Source: Pilaira anomala (lineage: Eukaryota > Mucoromycota > Mucoromycetes > Mucorales > Mucoraceae). From it: a DNA stretch of 64,000 nt. The stretch spans positions 1 through 64,000 of the forward strand of contig JAIXMQ010000011.1 of assembly GCA_025716855.1 (NCBI GenBank), written 5' to 3'. Positions 22,524 to 32,556 of this stretch are shown here, piece after piece. Below the pieces are notes generated by a model. It had not been told where the DNA came from. It did not search any database and saw only the letters and a list, made by a program, of their open reading frames with translations. The translations under genes and the position numbers were made by a program. Positions within the stretch are counted from its first letter, which is position 1; every line of letters starts with the position of its first letter.

Positions 22524-24145
22524 TCAAGATATATAATTTACAGAATTCAGCAAGGATTTTCTCCATTGGAGGATTTTAGGAATTTCTTCAAAGAAATCAA
22601 TAAATGTTGTTGGTGTAGTTGGGAAGACAATGGTAGAGCAGTTGGTTCTGATATAACTATTATCAACTAGCTTAATGATTTCGAAGTACAATTTAACGTC
22701 TATTATTAAAGGTATCAGTTGAATATTTTCTAAAATTAACAAGGAAAATAAAAACTTACCGTGATATCTAACAAGATGACCGATATTAGAACCGGTATAC
22801 TCAATAAAAGAAATAACACCTTCTTCTAACTTTTTATAATCACATTCAGCCTTTTTCTTTCCTTTATTCCAAAGGATTCCACCAGCCATCTCCACGAGAA
22901 CCATACCAATTTTTTTATCTGCAGTTGGACAAAAACCCACACCATCCCACTTTGTCTTGTTAGTCAATAAAGTTTCTACTTCAATCCTGTGACAAAAATG
23001 GTAAGCATTTACATGAATTTTGAAATAGGATTATATATTACCAGCTAAAACTAAGTTTATCATTATATGACAAAAATAACGAATTCAATAAAAAAATTGA
23101 AGTATGGATTGCTGCCGTACGTTCCAATGATTTAAACAAGAGAGGGTTTCTAGGGCTAAGTGCAAGGTCGATGCTGTTTAAAATACTTTAGTTCAAGGTA
23201 GACTATATAAAAAAATGAAGATATTTACTTACAAGTGAATAACAACGTTTTCAATAAACGTGAGATCTGCATGTTTGACAGGGTCGTATTCTTGGTTGGT
23301 GGGAAGTTTAAATCCTTTAATATGCTTTCGTAAGCTTAAAATACTTTTGGTACCTTCGGTAATGAGAGAGTTAAGCAAATCAGCAGCAGTCTCTTGAATG
23401 GTGTATGTATCAAGAGTAGTATCGGCTTTAATCGCTTCAAGCGAATCTTTCTCCATCATATCAGACACGCCTTCATCATTCAAGTAAAGGCTTTTCTCGC
23501 CTGTCATCCTAAAAAGAAATTACATTAATTGAAACAGAAGCGTAAATCCAATTATCTTTTACTTACTTGCTATATAAAATTTTTAATTCATCGGTTTTTA
23601 TTCTCTTTTGGCTAATGCCATTCAACTTAACAATGATAATGACAGTTAATTTTTTTTTGTTTTTTTTTCAAAAAAAAAGTACTTACCTGATTTGATGTTT
23701 CCACCAAGTTATCAATGATGTTGTCAGTAATATCTTCTAAGGCTCCAATCGTCCTTTTATTTCTGCTTATGGCATGATCCTTCAATAGTTTTTCTTCTTC
23801 TTCCTTCTGTCGTGCCCTCCAGTAAGAGGTATATTTTGAATAAAAAAGTGAAGCATTATTCCCTCTATTCTAAGAGAAAACGTTTAAATAAACATGTTTA
23901 TCCTCCTTTGATATATTTTTTTTATTTACATTAAATGATTTGATTGCTGTTAAGATAGGACCATGAGCCTTTTTTTTAGCTTTTAGGAGATGATTATTTA
24001 AAATAGACAAGTAGATGCAGTTGGTTGTTCTAGCATCCAAGTAACATGTATCCGCAAAGTTTATGTAATCAAAAGGGGGGTCCAAGAGGTGAGCTACATT
24101 TACCCAATCTTTATATGGATTATCCTCGTCTACATTATTAATCAT
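22524..24145 (-). CDS. Unrecognised intact gene; possible PD-(D/E)XK-like nuclease-fold family
   Basis: Seven exons splice cleanly: from 24145, through 23869, an exon near 23630-23576 (LNGISQKRIKTDELKILYSK), one ending near 23234, one near 23179-23042 (FIDLALSPRNPLLFKSLERT), then to 22759 and 22698-22524. The N-terminal half is helical and charged (RARQKEEEEKLLKDHAISRN). The C-terminal half holds KWDGVGFCPTADKKIGMVLV followed by EMAGG, Lys-rich helix, YTGSNIGHLVRYHDVKLYFE and a final strand-helix block. A strand pair with conserved D (WDGVG) and E (VEMAGG) is the kind of arrangement seen in PD-(D/E)XK nuclease folds; this is inference, and no activity is claimed. No stops or frameshifts interrupt it, so it looks functional. 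A decayed sequence with a similar E-[MA]-[AS]-[GS]-G strand lies at 53.8-54.5 kb. Confidence 0.65.
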
Positions 24146-24689
24146 TGTACCTAATATAATTAGAGAAGAAAGAAAGAGAAGGAAAAAAAGAAAAAAAAAA
24201 AGACTTGAATAAAATTAATGATTAGTAATTGCAAAGAGTGGTAAACATATAATATTCCACTCCCTAAAAATTATTCAAATTTATCTTTCAAGGAAACTAT
24301 TTTTCTCACGTTAATTATTCTGAAAAAGAGATCTTTTATCAATATGAACATTTCTATATGTAACTATTCGTTTTATTTGTGGAGTTCTCTGAAAAATACA
24401 ATATGTATTTATTAAAGTGTTATTGATACACACGCATCAGGCACTCAAAACAAAACAACCCTTCCTTTATGTTACAGCTAAAAGAAAATATGTTTATGCC
24501 CATGCTTAATGTGAGCTTATATATATTTAATATCTGGTAGTATTGATACTTCACCTAGATCTATGTATCAAGTAATATTTAATTAAAAAAAGATAAAATA
24601 ATATGTCTTTAATTACTTTTAAAATGAGTAAACTCACACAATGCAAACACCTTAATTAAAGATGTGCTCTATATTTTACATAATACATT
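24146..24689. other. Intergenic, AT-rich
   Basis: Promoter side of the preceding minus-strand gene. I see no coding frame, repeat or RNA gene. Confidence 0.4.
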
Positions 24690-25183
24690 ATATAATATTT
24701 GTTTGTTGACAACTTTGGGGCGCCACAAAAACATGTTTGTTTTAGTTTCATTATTAGTCTTTTACTTTCTTCTTCTTTATCTTTCAGAACCCTAGGGCTG
24801 GTCTTCTGGATTATGAAAACAGGCAAAAATCACTTAATTCTTATCAAAGAATTAAGTTTATTAGCTTTAATCCTTCATCATCCAAGTAAACCTTGCAAAC
24901 CAAAAGAAAGAAAAACCAAGATCATCCTCCCCAGCCTCCCCGACCAAGAGTCATTGTGAGTGAGATCGATGGTATTTTTATCCAAGGTTTGGATTCTTCA
25001 ACTGATAGCTTTATTCAAACTCTAGCAAACAATAGTCAAGTCACTGATAGAAAAACAAAGCACTTTATAACACTTGGAATGAATAGTACTCTTGACATAA
25101 CAGATCGAACCGAAGGCAGTCGGTTGTCACAGATCCTCAACGAAGTAAAGAAAGCCTGTAAAGATGAATTTGAACCAAGCTAA
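24690..25183 (+). pseudogene. Broken gene fragment of unknown family
   Basis: A short first part VDNFGAPQKH can be spliced at a GT...CTTTCAG intron (about 24735-24787) to NPRAGLLDYENRQKSLNSYQ...NPSSSK, which meets TAA at about 24885. In the same frame reading resumes TLQTKRKKNQDHPPQPPRPR, VSEIDGIFIQGLDSS, TDRKTKHFITLGMNSTLDIT and ends EFEPS at 25183. The second part is polar and protein-like. One in-frame stop in an otherwise consistent reading suggests a recent pseudogene, or an undetected intron covering the stop. Family not recognised. Confidence 0.4.
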
Positions 25184-25338
25184 TCAACATATATAGCTTG
25201 TTTCTTGTATCAAAACATTTGTACATTATCCAAGTAGATGTTTGTAGTATGACTACTATTCACAGATACTTTTATGGTGGCAAAGGAAATAGCAGATGAA
25301 AATAGCCGATGTAATTAACGTCAACAAATACCACATTT

Positions 25339-25372
<34 letters not shown>

Positions 25373-25939
25373 CACCAACAACCAGCTTAGACTGGGAGAT
25401 GACGATGCAATAAGATGATAAGGAATAGTAGTATAATTATAAATAGAAATAAAGTACTGTATTAATTTAATTGCTTTTGTCGTATATCTTGTATTAATAT
25501 TAATGAATTGACTTTTAAAACAATCCTTTTTTGTTTTGTTTGAATAAAGATTCAACTACTTAAAAGTACAATAAGTGTATGATATATTGAAGCCAATAAA
25601 GTAAGGTATATACATGTATTAACTCGGATGAAAGTATCAAGTGATAGTGGACGTCTTCAGATCAGCTGTTTAGTGGGGCAATAAAATGAAGAAATGATGA
25701 GAGTGAATTGAACAATAGGAAGTAGTTTATATTTCCTACTTTATATGTGAGAAGTGATAAAACTAGTTTTCTCTCTCTTCATTAGCTTCTTTACCCCCCA
25801 GCACCACCATGTTGAAGCGTTCCAATTAAATTGTGACTTTTTTAAAACCCCATTTTTTAAGGTTAATAAAAAGATACAAAGAAAATACATAACGCGTTTT
25901 TTTTTTTTAATAGGAACATCAAAACAAAAATAAAAAGAG
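25184..25939. other. Intergenic with long poly-A run
   Basis: Contains a roughly 30-nt A run near 25340-25370 and the presumed promoter of the poly(A) polymerase-like gene. Minus-strand frames here lack domains. Confidence 0.45.
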
Positions 25940-27809
25940 ATGCTCAATATAACCGACGAACAATGGGTACAATACTTACAAAGGAATAACGTTACTGAAA
26001 ATGAAGAAGAGACTATTAAAAAGTAGGATAACCACAAAAAGGTTCTTTAGACGCATAAATTTACTTTTCCCTCTCTCTTGTCAACAGACAACAAGTGATC
26101 GCTTTATTACAAGCTACAGTCATAAGCTTTCAAAGAAAGATTACTTCTCATAATGACGTTAAGCGTGAAATAGAATGTAGGCTATCTGCGTTTGGTTCAT
26201 ATTCTTTAGGTGGTTATATTCGAGGTGCTGATATAGATCTCGTATTGATATGTCCAAGAACTGTTAAAAGCAGCGATTTTTTCAGATTTCTTCCTGAATT
26301 ATTAAAAGTACAACCTATGGTACGGGATATTGAAGTAAGTATATATATATATATATTAATATACATATATAAGTAGTATAACTTATATATATTGATGTAT
26401 TATAGTGTATAAAGAAAACAGCAGTTCCAATTATAAAATGTGTGATTGATTCTGTATCAGTACGTGTTAAAAAAAAAAAATAGAGATATATTTTATACTT
26501 ATACATTAAATATGTTATTTTAGATTGACATATCGTTTGTAAGATTAAAAGGGAATAGAATAAAAGAAAACATGGATTTATTAGACGATAGTATATTGAG
26601 TGGTCTTGATCAAGTTTGTGTTGCAAGTTTGGATGGACCAAGAGTGAATTGTTTCATTAAAAATCAAATCAAACGACAACATGTTCAAATATTTAAAAGA
26701 TGCTTACAATGTATCAAATATTGGGCAACACAAAGAGATATATACAATAAACCAATTGGCTATTTAAATGGAAGTTCATGGACATTACTATTATTAAAAA
26801 CTTATATGATCGAAAATGGAAAGCATGAAAATCTATCAATTTCTCATTTGATGTACGCTTTTTTTAAAACTTGGGCAGATTGGCCATGGCAAACTCCTGT
26901 TATTTTAACTGATTCAATTCCCGGTGAACATGGTACTCGTCTTTCTTATTCTGATCTCACTTCATTCAATAATGCTGTTATGGCGATTGTTTCGCCTTGT
27001 TATCCTGTAAGTAATGCTGCAATTTATGTTACAAAATCAACGTTAAAAATTATGACAAGAGAATTTCAAAGAGGTTTGTGTAATATACTCAATTAGCAAA
27101 AAAAAAAACAAAATCATTTATATTTTTATTCTTAGCTGTAGCAATATTAAGTGCAAGAGAAAATTCTGATGCAATTTTAACCAAACTATTCAACCCTATA
27201 AACTATTTTAAGCGATATAATGACTTTATTTGTGTCGCCACTAGTTCAACCACAAGTACTAGTCATGAAATTTGGTATATATAATTTTCTTGTGTAAATC
27301 ATAGTAATATCTAATTATATTTACATAGGACAAGAAAAATGCAGTTCATTATTCCTCAATTATTAACCTTAATAGAAACCTCTCCTAAAATCAAGATCAT
27401 TCAGGCAATGGTACACCCACTTGTAGTCACTAATCACTATCGAACTGAACAAGAACGATTAGCTTTACAAAATGGTGTTCCACCACAAGCAGCAAGAGAT
27501 ATAGGAACCATAGGTGACTTAAATCCAGGCACCATCAATATTATTTATCATTTTATTGGTATACAACTAAAAGAAACACGTAAAGAAATATATTAATGTA
27601 TTATATATCTATACAAAAAACAAAAAATTCATTTTTATCTTTTTATTACAGATACTTTTATAGATTTAAGTGAGGAAGTAAAGACTTTTTACGCAATTCT
27701 CGAAAGTAAAAGAAACAGACACGATGAAGATGTTAAATGGTCTATAAATGCATTAAAAAAGATAGAAGTAGCCCGAATGATGGGCATTGATACCACCACC
27801 AATAAATAA
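25940..27809 (+). CDS. Divergent nuclear-type poly(A) polymerase
   Basis: Seven exons run from MLNITDEQWVQYLQ (25940) to the stop at 27807-27809. The catalytic palm is clear: FGSYSLGGYIRGADIDLVLI holds the GS motif and the two Asp of DxD, and the third Asp lies in IDISFVRL two exons later. The central domain reads CLQCIKYWATQRDIYNKPIG, SSWTLLLLKTYMIENG and FFKTWADWPWQTPVIL, then PCYPVSNAAIYVTKSTLKIM, matching the family's PxYPxxNxxxxV block. A C-terminal RNA-binding-like domain follows (YFKRYNDFICV, HPLVV). Canonical enzymes read ITPAYPSMNSTYNV and GADIDTLC, so this copy is diverged and may be a paralogue rather than the housekeeping PAP1. It adds poly(A) tails if active. It is tail to tail with the oxygenase gene, 8 bp apart. 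Confidence 0.82.
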
Positions 27810-27817
27810 ATAAAAAA

Positions 27818-28540
27818 TTAATTTCGAAGCATGGTCTTGTTAGCCCTTTTATCTTTTTCAATCGTATCTACTGTATCAATAAATGCCACCAAAATATATC
27901 TAGACCCTTTTGTTATATCAATACCACTGTGCATCACACGAGCATCATGATAAGCAACATCGCCTTGATCCAAATATAAAACTTTATCAATACTTTGATA
28001 ATATGTACCACCACCTTCAAAATCATTTGGATTACTAACAAGTAAAGTCAAAGAAAATAAACATCCATCTGTATGAATCTTCAACCCCTTTTGTGCATTG
28101 GCATTGTATTTAACAAGAAATATATCTCGAAACTCAAGATCGCTTTCCTTAAATCGATAGTGAACTGCTAACTCTGGAAATAATCGATCTTTTACAACTT
28201 GTTCTAAATGAGCTAATTGAGGATCGTTACGAATAGGTATGTCGGTGGTTGCAAAAGCAGAATGACGATCGGTTGTCCATTCCTTTTGTTGTTCACATAT
28301 ATCTAACACCTTTTCACATTCTGTTGCTGATAATAACTGACGATGAATACCTGGCTTTCCAAATAAACTTTGACGTTGATGAGTAAAGACCATTCGATTC
28401 TCTGCCATGCTACGTTTTAAAGGATCTTGAGGTAAACCATTTAATTTATCTTGGATTTTTTGTTTCAAGGCCTTTTGACGAATTTTTATCTCTTCTTCTT
28501 CTTTTGTTGAAAGCTCTCCAAATAAATTAAACTCGTCCAT
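27818..28540 (-). CDS. 2OG-Fe(II) oxygenase, prolyl 4-hydroxylase-like
   Basis: A single-exon gene of 240 residues. After a charged N-terminal helix (residues 12-35, EEEEIKIRQKALKQKIQDKL) comes a double-stranded beta-helix domain. The iron ligands are visible as HTD (in LKIHTDGCLFSLTLLVSNP) and the distal His in ARVMHSGI, with the 2-oxoglutarate-binding Arg in GSRYILVAFID. FEGGGTYYQS and the spacing fit the prolyl 4-hydroxylase-type superfamily (P4Hc). The substrate cannot be told from sequence. No signal peptide is present, so it is likely cytosolic or nuclear. The first ATG in the frame is the start. Confidence 0.82.
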   Translation of the reverse strand: MDEFNLFGELSTKEEEEIKIRQKALKQKIQDKLNGLPQDPLKRSMAENRMVFTHQRQSLFGKPGIHRQLLSATECEKVLDICEQQKEWTTDRHSAFATTDIPIRNDPQLAHLEQVVKDRLFPELAVHYRFKESDLEFRDIFLVKYNANAQKGLKIHTDGCLFSLTLLVSNPNDFEGGGTYYQSIDKVLYLDQGDVAYHDARVMHSGIDITKGSRYILVAFIDTVDTIEKDKRANKTMLRN

Positions 28541-28970
28541 TTGCTTGTTGTGTTAAATATAAATAAACATAAATAGAAGTCTCAAGGGGTTATAACGAGT
28601 TTTAATTTTTTTATTTCTCAATCACTTCTTGAACGTTCAGTGTAATGGCTTTGTACTAGAAAATTTCCTCGTATTTTTTTTTTAAAAAAAAAAACCTTCT
28701 ATTTTATTACCATGGCAAAAAAAAAAAAGAATAATTATGAGAATACAGTAGGATAGCAACTAATTAATTAGTTGCTAGCGAATAACATGATTTAAATGGT
28801 GCCATAAGTAAAGTATAATTAATGCAAAAGTTATGTCGTTTTACAATAGTAAAAAGATGAATTGTCGGTTATTAAATACTCTATTCCTGTAGACCGAACA
28901 TAAAAAGAGTGTGGAAAATCAAAATCCCCTCTTTTTTTTTTCTTTTAATTCCTTTTAAAACACGAGAAAT
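28541..28970. promoter_or_regulatory. Divergent promoter with T10A11 tract and 24-bp palindrome
   Basis: 430 bp between the divergent start codons of the oxygenase and maleylacetoacetate isomerase genes. It contains a T10A11 run (28674-28694) and a perfect palindrome at 28754-28777. A T-rich stretch precedes the plus-strand start. Confidence 0.6.
28754..28777. promoter_or_regulatory. 24-bp perfect palindrome
   Basis: The half-site TAGCAACTAATT is followed at once by its exact reverse complement, with no spacer. It could be the operator of a dimeric regulator acting on either or both flanking genes, or a chance AT-rich palindrome. No matching known site is recognised. Confidence 0.6.
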
Positions 28971-29893
28971 ATGAAAGTAAGTTATAAATATTATTTAATT
29001 GTTTATTCAATTTAAGCTCACATATATTTAGCCTGTACTTTATAGTTATTTTAGATCCTCTGCTTCTTGGAGAGTTCGTATTGCTTTAGCTTGGAAAAAA
29101 ATTGATTATGACTTGAAACCTATTGACTTGACCAAAAAAGAACAGGTAAGTTTTTTAACCTGTATTCACTTTTTTTTTATAAAAAAATATCACTCATTTG
29201 TATGAGATAATTCTTTTTAGAAATCTGAGGAATATCATAAATTAGTTCCTACTCAAAAAGTTCCTGCTTTCGTGACTGAAGATGGTAAGATCATTTCTCA
29301 AAGTCAAGCCATTATTGAGTATATTGAAGAGGCCTACCCTGGTAAGTTTTAAATAGAACGCGTCAAGTTAGAATGATATTATTTACATATGAAACTTAGA
29401 ACGTCCTATGTTACCAAAGAGTTTGTATCAAAAGGCCGAGGTAACAAAAAAAAAAAAAAAAAAAAAGTCTATACATGACATCATTCGAAAAAGAAAAATG
29501 ATCAACTAAATCACGTATGCATAATAGGTTCGAGAGATTTGTCAAATCATTGCTTGTGATATTCATCCAGTTCAAAACCTAGGCGTCTTAATGCGTGTTT
29601 CCCCAGATGATGAACAAAAGAGAAAGGACTGGGCTCGTACAACGATTGAACTCGGTTTCAATGGTTTAGAAACTAGATTAGAGGCGAGTGCTGGAACTTA
29701 CTGTGTAGCCAATACAATCACAATGGCTGATTTCTTTTTAGTCTCCATTGTTGGTAACGCGAAACGATACGAAGTCGATATGTCTAACTATCCTATCATT
29801 ACTCGTATTAATAATACGCTTTCTACTTTACCCGAGTTCCAAGCTGCTGATCCTTTCCATCAACCTGATTGTCCTGAAGACTTGAGAAAATAA
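28971..29893 (+). CDS. Maleylacetoacetate isomerase (zeta-class glutathione transferase)
   Basis: Catalyses glutathione-dependent isomerisation of maleylacetoacetate to fumarylacetoacetate in tyrosine and phenylalanine breakdown. The first coding exon holds only ATGAAA (28971-28976); splicing to the next exon gives [20 protein letters not shown], the zeta-class SSxxWRVR motif (Ala replaces the Cys common in animals, as in many bacterial forms). The thioredoxin-fold domain continues with [14 protein letters not shown] and [12 protein letters not shown]. The helical domain has [18 protein letters not shown] and [13 protein letters not shown]. It ends at ECP-type tail CPEDLRK. Four short GT-AG introns are removed; one lies next to a long A run (29443-29466). 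Total length is close to the usual 215-220 residues. Likely cytosolic. Confidence 0.9.
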
Positions 29894-30010
29894 ATAAATA
29901 AAAATAGTCACGTATAACAAATAAAACAACAGAATAAGAAACAATTATATCATGCTTTTTTCTTTTTCTTTTGTATATATATATATATATTTTTTAACTA
30001 TAATATTGCA

Positions 30011-30912
30011 ATGAGTTTAAACTGGGTCATGTTAACACAAGATGGTACTGCACCTGTACCTTTACCACAAGAAAAAATGTTCTTTACACAATCTCATGTC
30101 AAGTTGGTATTGGATTGTAACGAAACGTAAGCATAAAAAATTATACAATTAATAGTATATATATATATATAAACGCATAAAAATGACATTGGTATTACAG
30201 TCCAGGAGGATATCCCGGAAACTCCGAGTAAAGTATTCTTTTTTTAAAAGAAGGTATAATGTATATTTATTTATACGTGTGTATATATAGAGGGTATTAT
30301 GAATCAAATAAAGGTATAGTTATTTTATCAAATCAAAGAGTAAGTAAGAGAGAGAGAGAGAGAAAAAAAAATGTTTATAAACTGATAACTATATATTTTA
30401 GATTGTTTACTTGGTACAAGAAGCTTCAGCCGATTTCAAAAATTTGAATATTCCTATATTAAACTTTAAAAATTGGAAATTGGAGCAACCTTGGTTTGGT
30501 GCTAATTTCGTATCTGGTGTTGTACTTCCCGTAATAACAAAAAAAAGAAAAGAAAGATGATATGTGTATATTCATAATAATAATAATAATAGGTTCAAGG
30601 TGGTGGTTTAACAAAGGCAGCTAATTTGAAGTTGACTTTTACAGAAGGAGGTAAGGACAGGAAACCCGGAAAAAAAAAAGCAGGAGAAAAAAATAACATT
30701 TAATAATTAAACAGGAGCGATTGAATTCACTACGATTCTTCGTAATTTACTTGAAAGAATTGAAGGTAAGCCTTTTTTTTTTTTTTTTAATGCACACTCA
30801 TTAAAACAAAAATCTAGAATCAAATGAGATACCAAGAGAATATGAACCATTGCCTGCTTATCCTCAACAACAACCTCCAACGGATGATTTACCGCCAAGT
30901 TATTCTGCTTAA
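30011..30912 (+). CDS. WBP2-like protein (GRAM/PH-like domain with PPxY end)
   Basis: Starts MSLNWVMLTQDGTAPVPLPQ and has seven short exons. The GRAM-like domain reads KMFFTQSHVKLVLDC, PGGYPGNSE, YYESNKGIVILSNQR, then FKNLNIPILNFKNWKLEQPW with FGANFVSGVV, and LKLTFTEGGAIEFTTIL. The C-terminus is Pro-rich and ends PPSYSA; PPSY is a PPxY motif for WW-domain partners. Human WBP2 has the same order (GRAM-like domain then PPxY motifs) and binds WW proteins such as YAP/WWOX and NEDD4-type ligases. A role as an adaptor is inferred. Introns are 50-110 nt; one starts near a (TA)n tract. Confidence 0.8.
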
Positions 30913-31055
30913 AATAAATACATCTCACGTTGTAACACAATAAATAAGAACCAAATGAACCCTTTTTTTTTTTATTTATAGAAAAAAAAAAGAAAAAAAA
31001 AATATTTATGTACATGATATATGGCCTTTTTTTTTTTTTTTTTTTCTTTCGTTTT

Positions 31056-31894
31056 TCAGCCAAATGTTGATACAATATGAGCTAATTGATGTAAACCACC
31101 AGTTGAGGGGCTTTCATCTTCATCCATTGGATCGTCTTTTGGATCTTGTTGTTGATTTGTTGTAGAAGAATTCCCACTGGGTTGATTTGGTGTGACCAGA
31201 TTATTATCTTCAAGTCCCCCTTGTGCAGGATGAAGTAATGTATATGGGAAACCTGAACTTTGAGGTCTTGAAAAAGTTAAGGGTCGATGTTGATAAAATA
31301 AAGTAGTACTGGATGAACTACTAGTGGATGGACTAGGTTCATTATCCGGTGAAGTAGGTCTACTAGAAGTAATAGATTCATCTCTTATATGTAATGATGT
31401 AGAAGAAGAATGAGATAAAGTAGGTGAAGATGAACAAGTTTCGGTCGTTTGTGAAATAGGTGTTGGAGTTGTATTATTACTATTTAACTTCTTCAAGTTA
31501 GAAGGTGTTCTAGCAATAGATGATAATGGTACAGGAAAATTAAATCGTGAATGATTATTTGATAAAGGTGCTGTTAAAGATTGATGATAATTTGAAAGAT
31601 GCTGATCAATAGTTAAAGGTGGTTCAATTTGAACTGGGTCAGATTTAATACGATGATGAGCATGAAGACGTGGTCTAGGTCGTGCTTCATCTACTAAACC
31701 TCTTTTTTGACTTCTTCTAGATTTAGGTGACATATGAGTTCGATAATGTTGCATCATATTATCTTGACGTGAAAATCTAGATTGGCAACCAGGAAAGAGG
31801 CAGGGGAAATTCTTTTCACCTGTATGAATCCGGTTGTGTCTAGCTAAATGACCACTAAAAGGAAAAAAAATTCAGTCACTTTTAAATACCTATA

Positions 31895-31929
<35 letters not shown>

Positions 31930-32117
31930 GTAGTAAAACTTTTATTACAACCAGGCTCAGCACAATGATATTTTCTTTTTAGCTGTTGTGATTCTGGCCA
32001 TTCTTCAGAAGTAGGTGAAGTAGGTACTCTTATCACCGATTGTGGTTCATCGCTTGTATTTAATAAGCTTACTTGTCTACCTGATGCATTTTTAACTGAT
32101 AGTAATCCTTCATTCAT
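31056..32117 (-). CDS. C2H2 zinc-finger regulator, Nrg1-like
   Basis: Three exons starting MNEGLLSVKNASGRQ at 32117. Two C2H2 fingers are read across introns: YHCAEPGCNKSFTTSGHLAR HNRIH, then FPCLFPGCQSRFSRQDNMMQ HYRTH. The pair, with its TGEK linker and the SGHLARH / RFSRxDN recognition helices, matches fungal Nrg1/Nrg2-type repressors that bind CCCT-like sites. After the fingers come a basic patch (SPKSRRSQKRG) and a long Ser/Thr/Pro-rich tail. Nrg1 in yeasts represses glucose-sensitive and filamentation genes; the target here is unknown. The first intron starts with a (TA)n tract near 31900-31925. Confidence 0.82.
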
Positions 32118-32556
32118 TTAAGTGTGTACTATATATATATATGCGTTTTATTATTATTATTATTATTATTATGTAAAAGAGAGAGAAAAGAAAAGAAAAA
32201 GAAAAAAAAAAAAAAAAAAAAAAAGAAAAAGTTTCAAATAAAGTTTGCATCAGCATGTTTAAATTACTTAATATCTTTACAAATTTAGATACAGCCGTCC
32301 GCGGAACCACCAACATATAATAGACCCTTATGAGGGGACCCAGGTTTTTAAGAGTTGTTTAGAATATTTGTACAAAATACTTCTTTTTGACTGTAACAGT
32401 TTTCCGTTGATAAGAGGAGAGAACTAGTAGAATTTCCTCTTTTTACCGCTTTTTTTTTTTTTTTTTTTTTTTTTTCCTTTATGGCTTTTCTACCCTTTCT
32501 TACACAATTTGAGTTTTAAAAAAAAGAAAAAAAGCATTCCTTTTTCCCCTCCACAT
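32118..32556. promoter_or_regulatory. Divergent promoter of zinc-finger and FAN1 genes
   Basis: About 440 bp between divergent starts. It has a TTA-type repeat (32148-32171), an A run of about 22 (32202-32223) and a T run of about 25 (32451-32475). The frame continuing upstream from FAN1 has no ATG and lies over A-rich DNA, so 32557 is taken as the FAN1 start. Confidence 0.55.
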
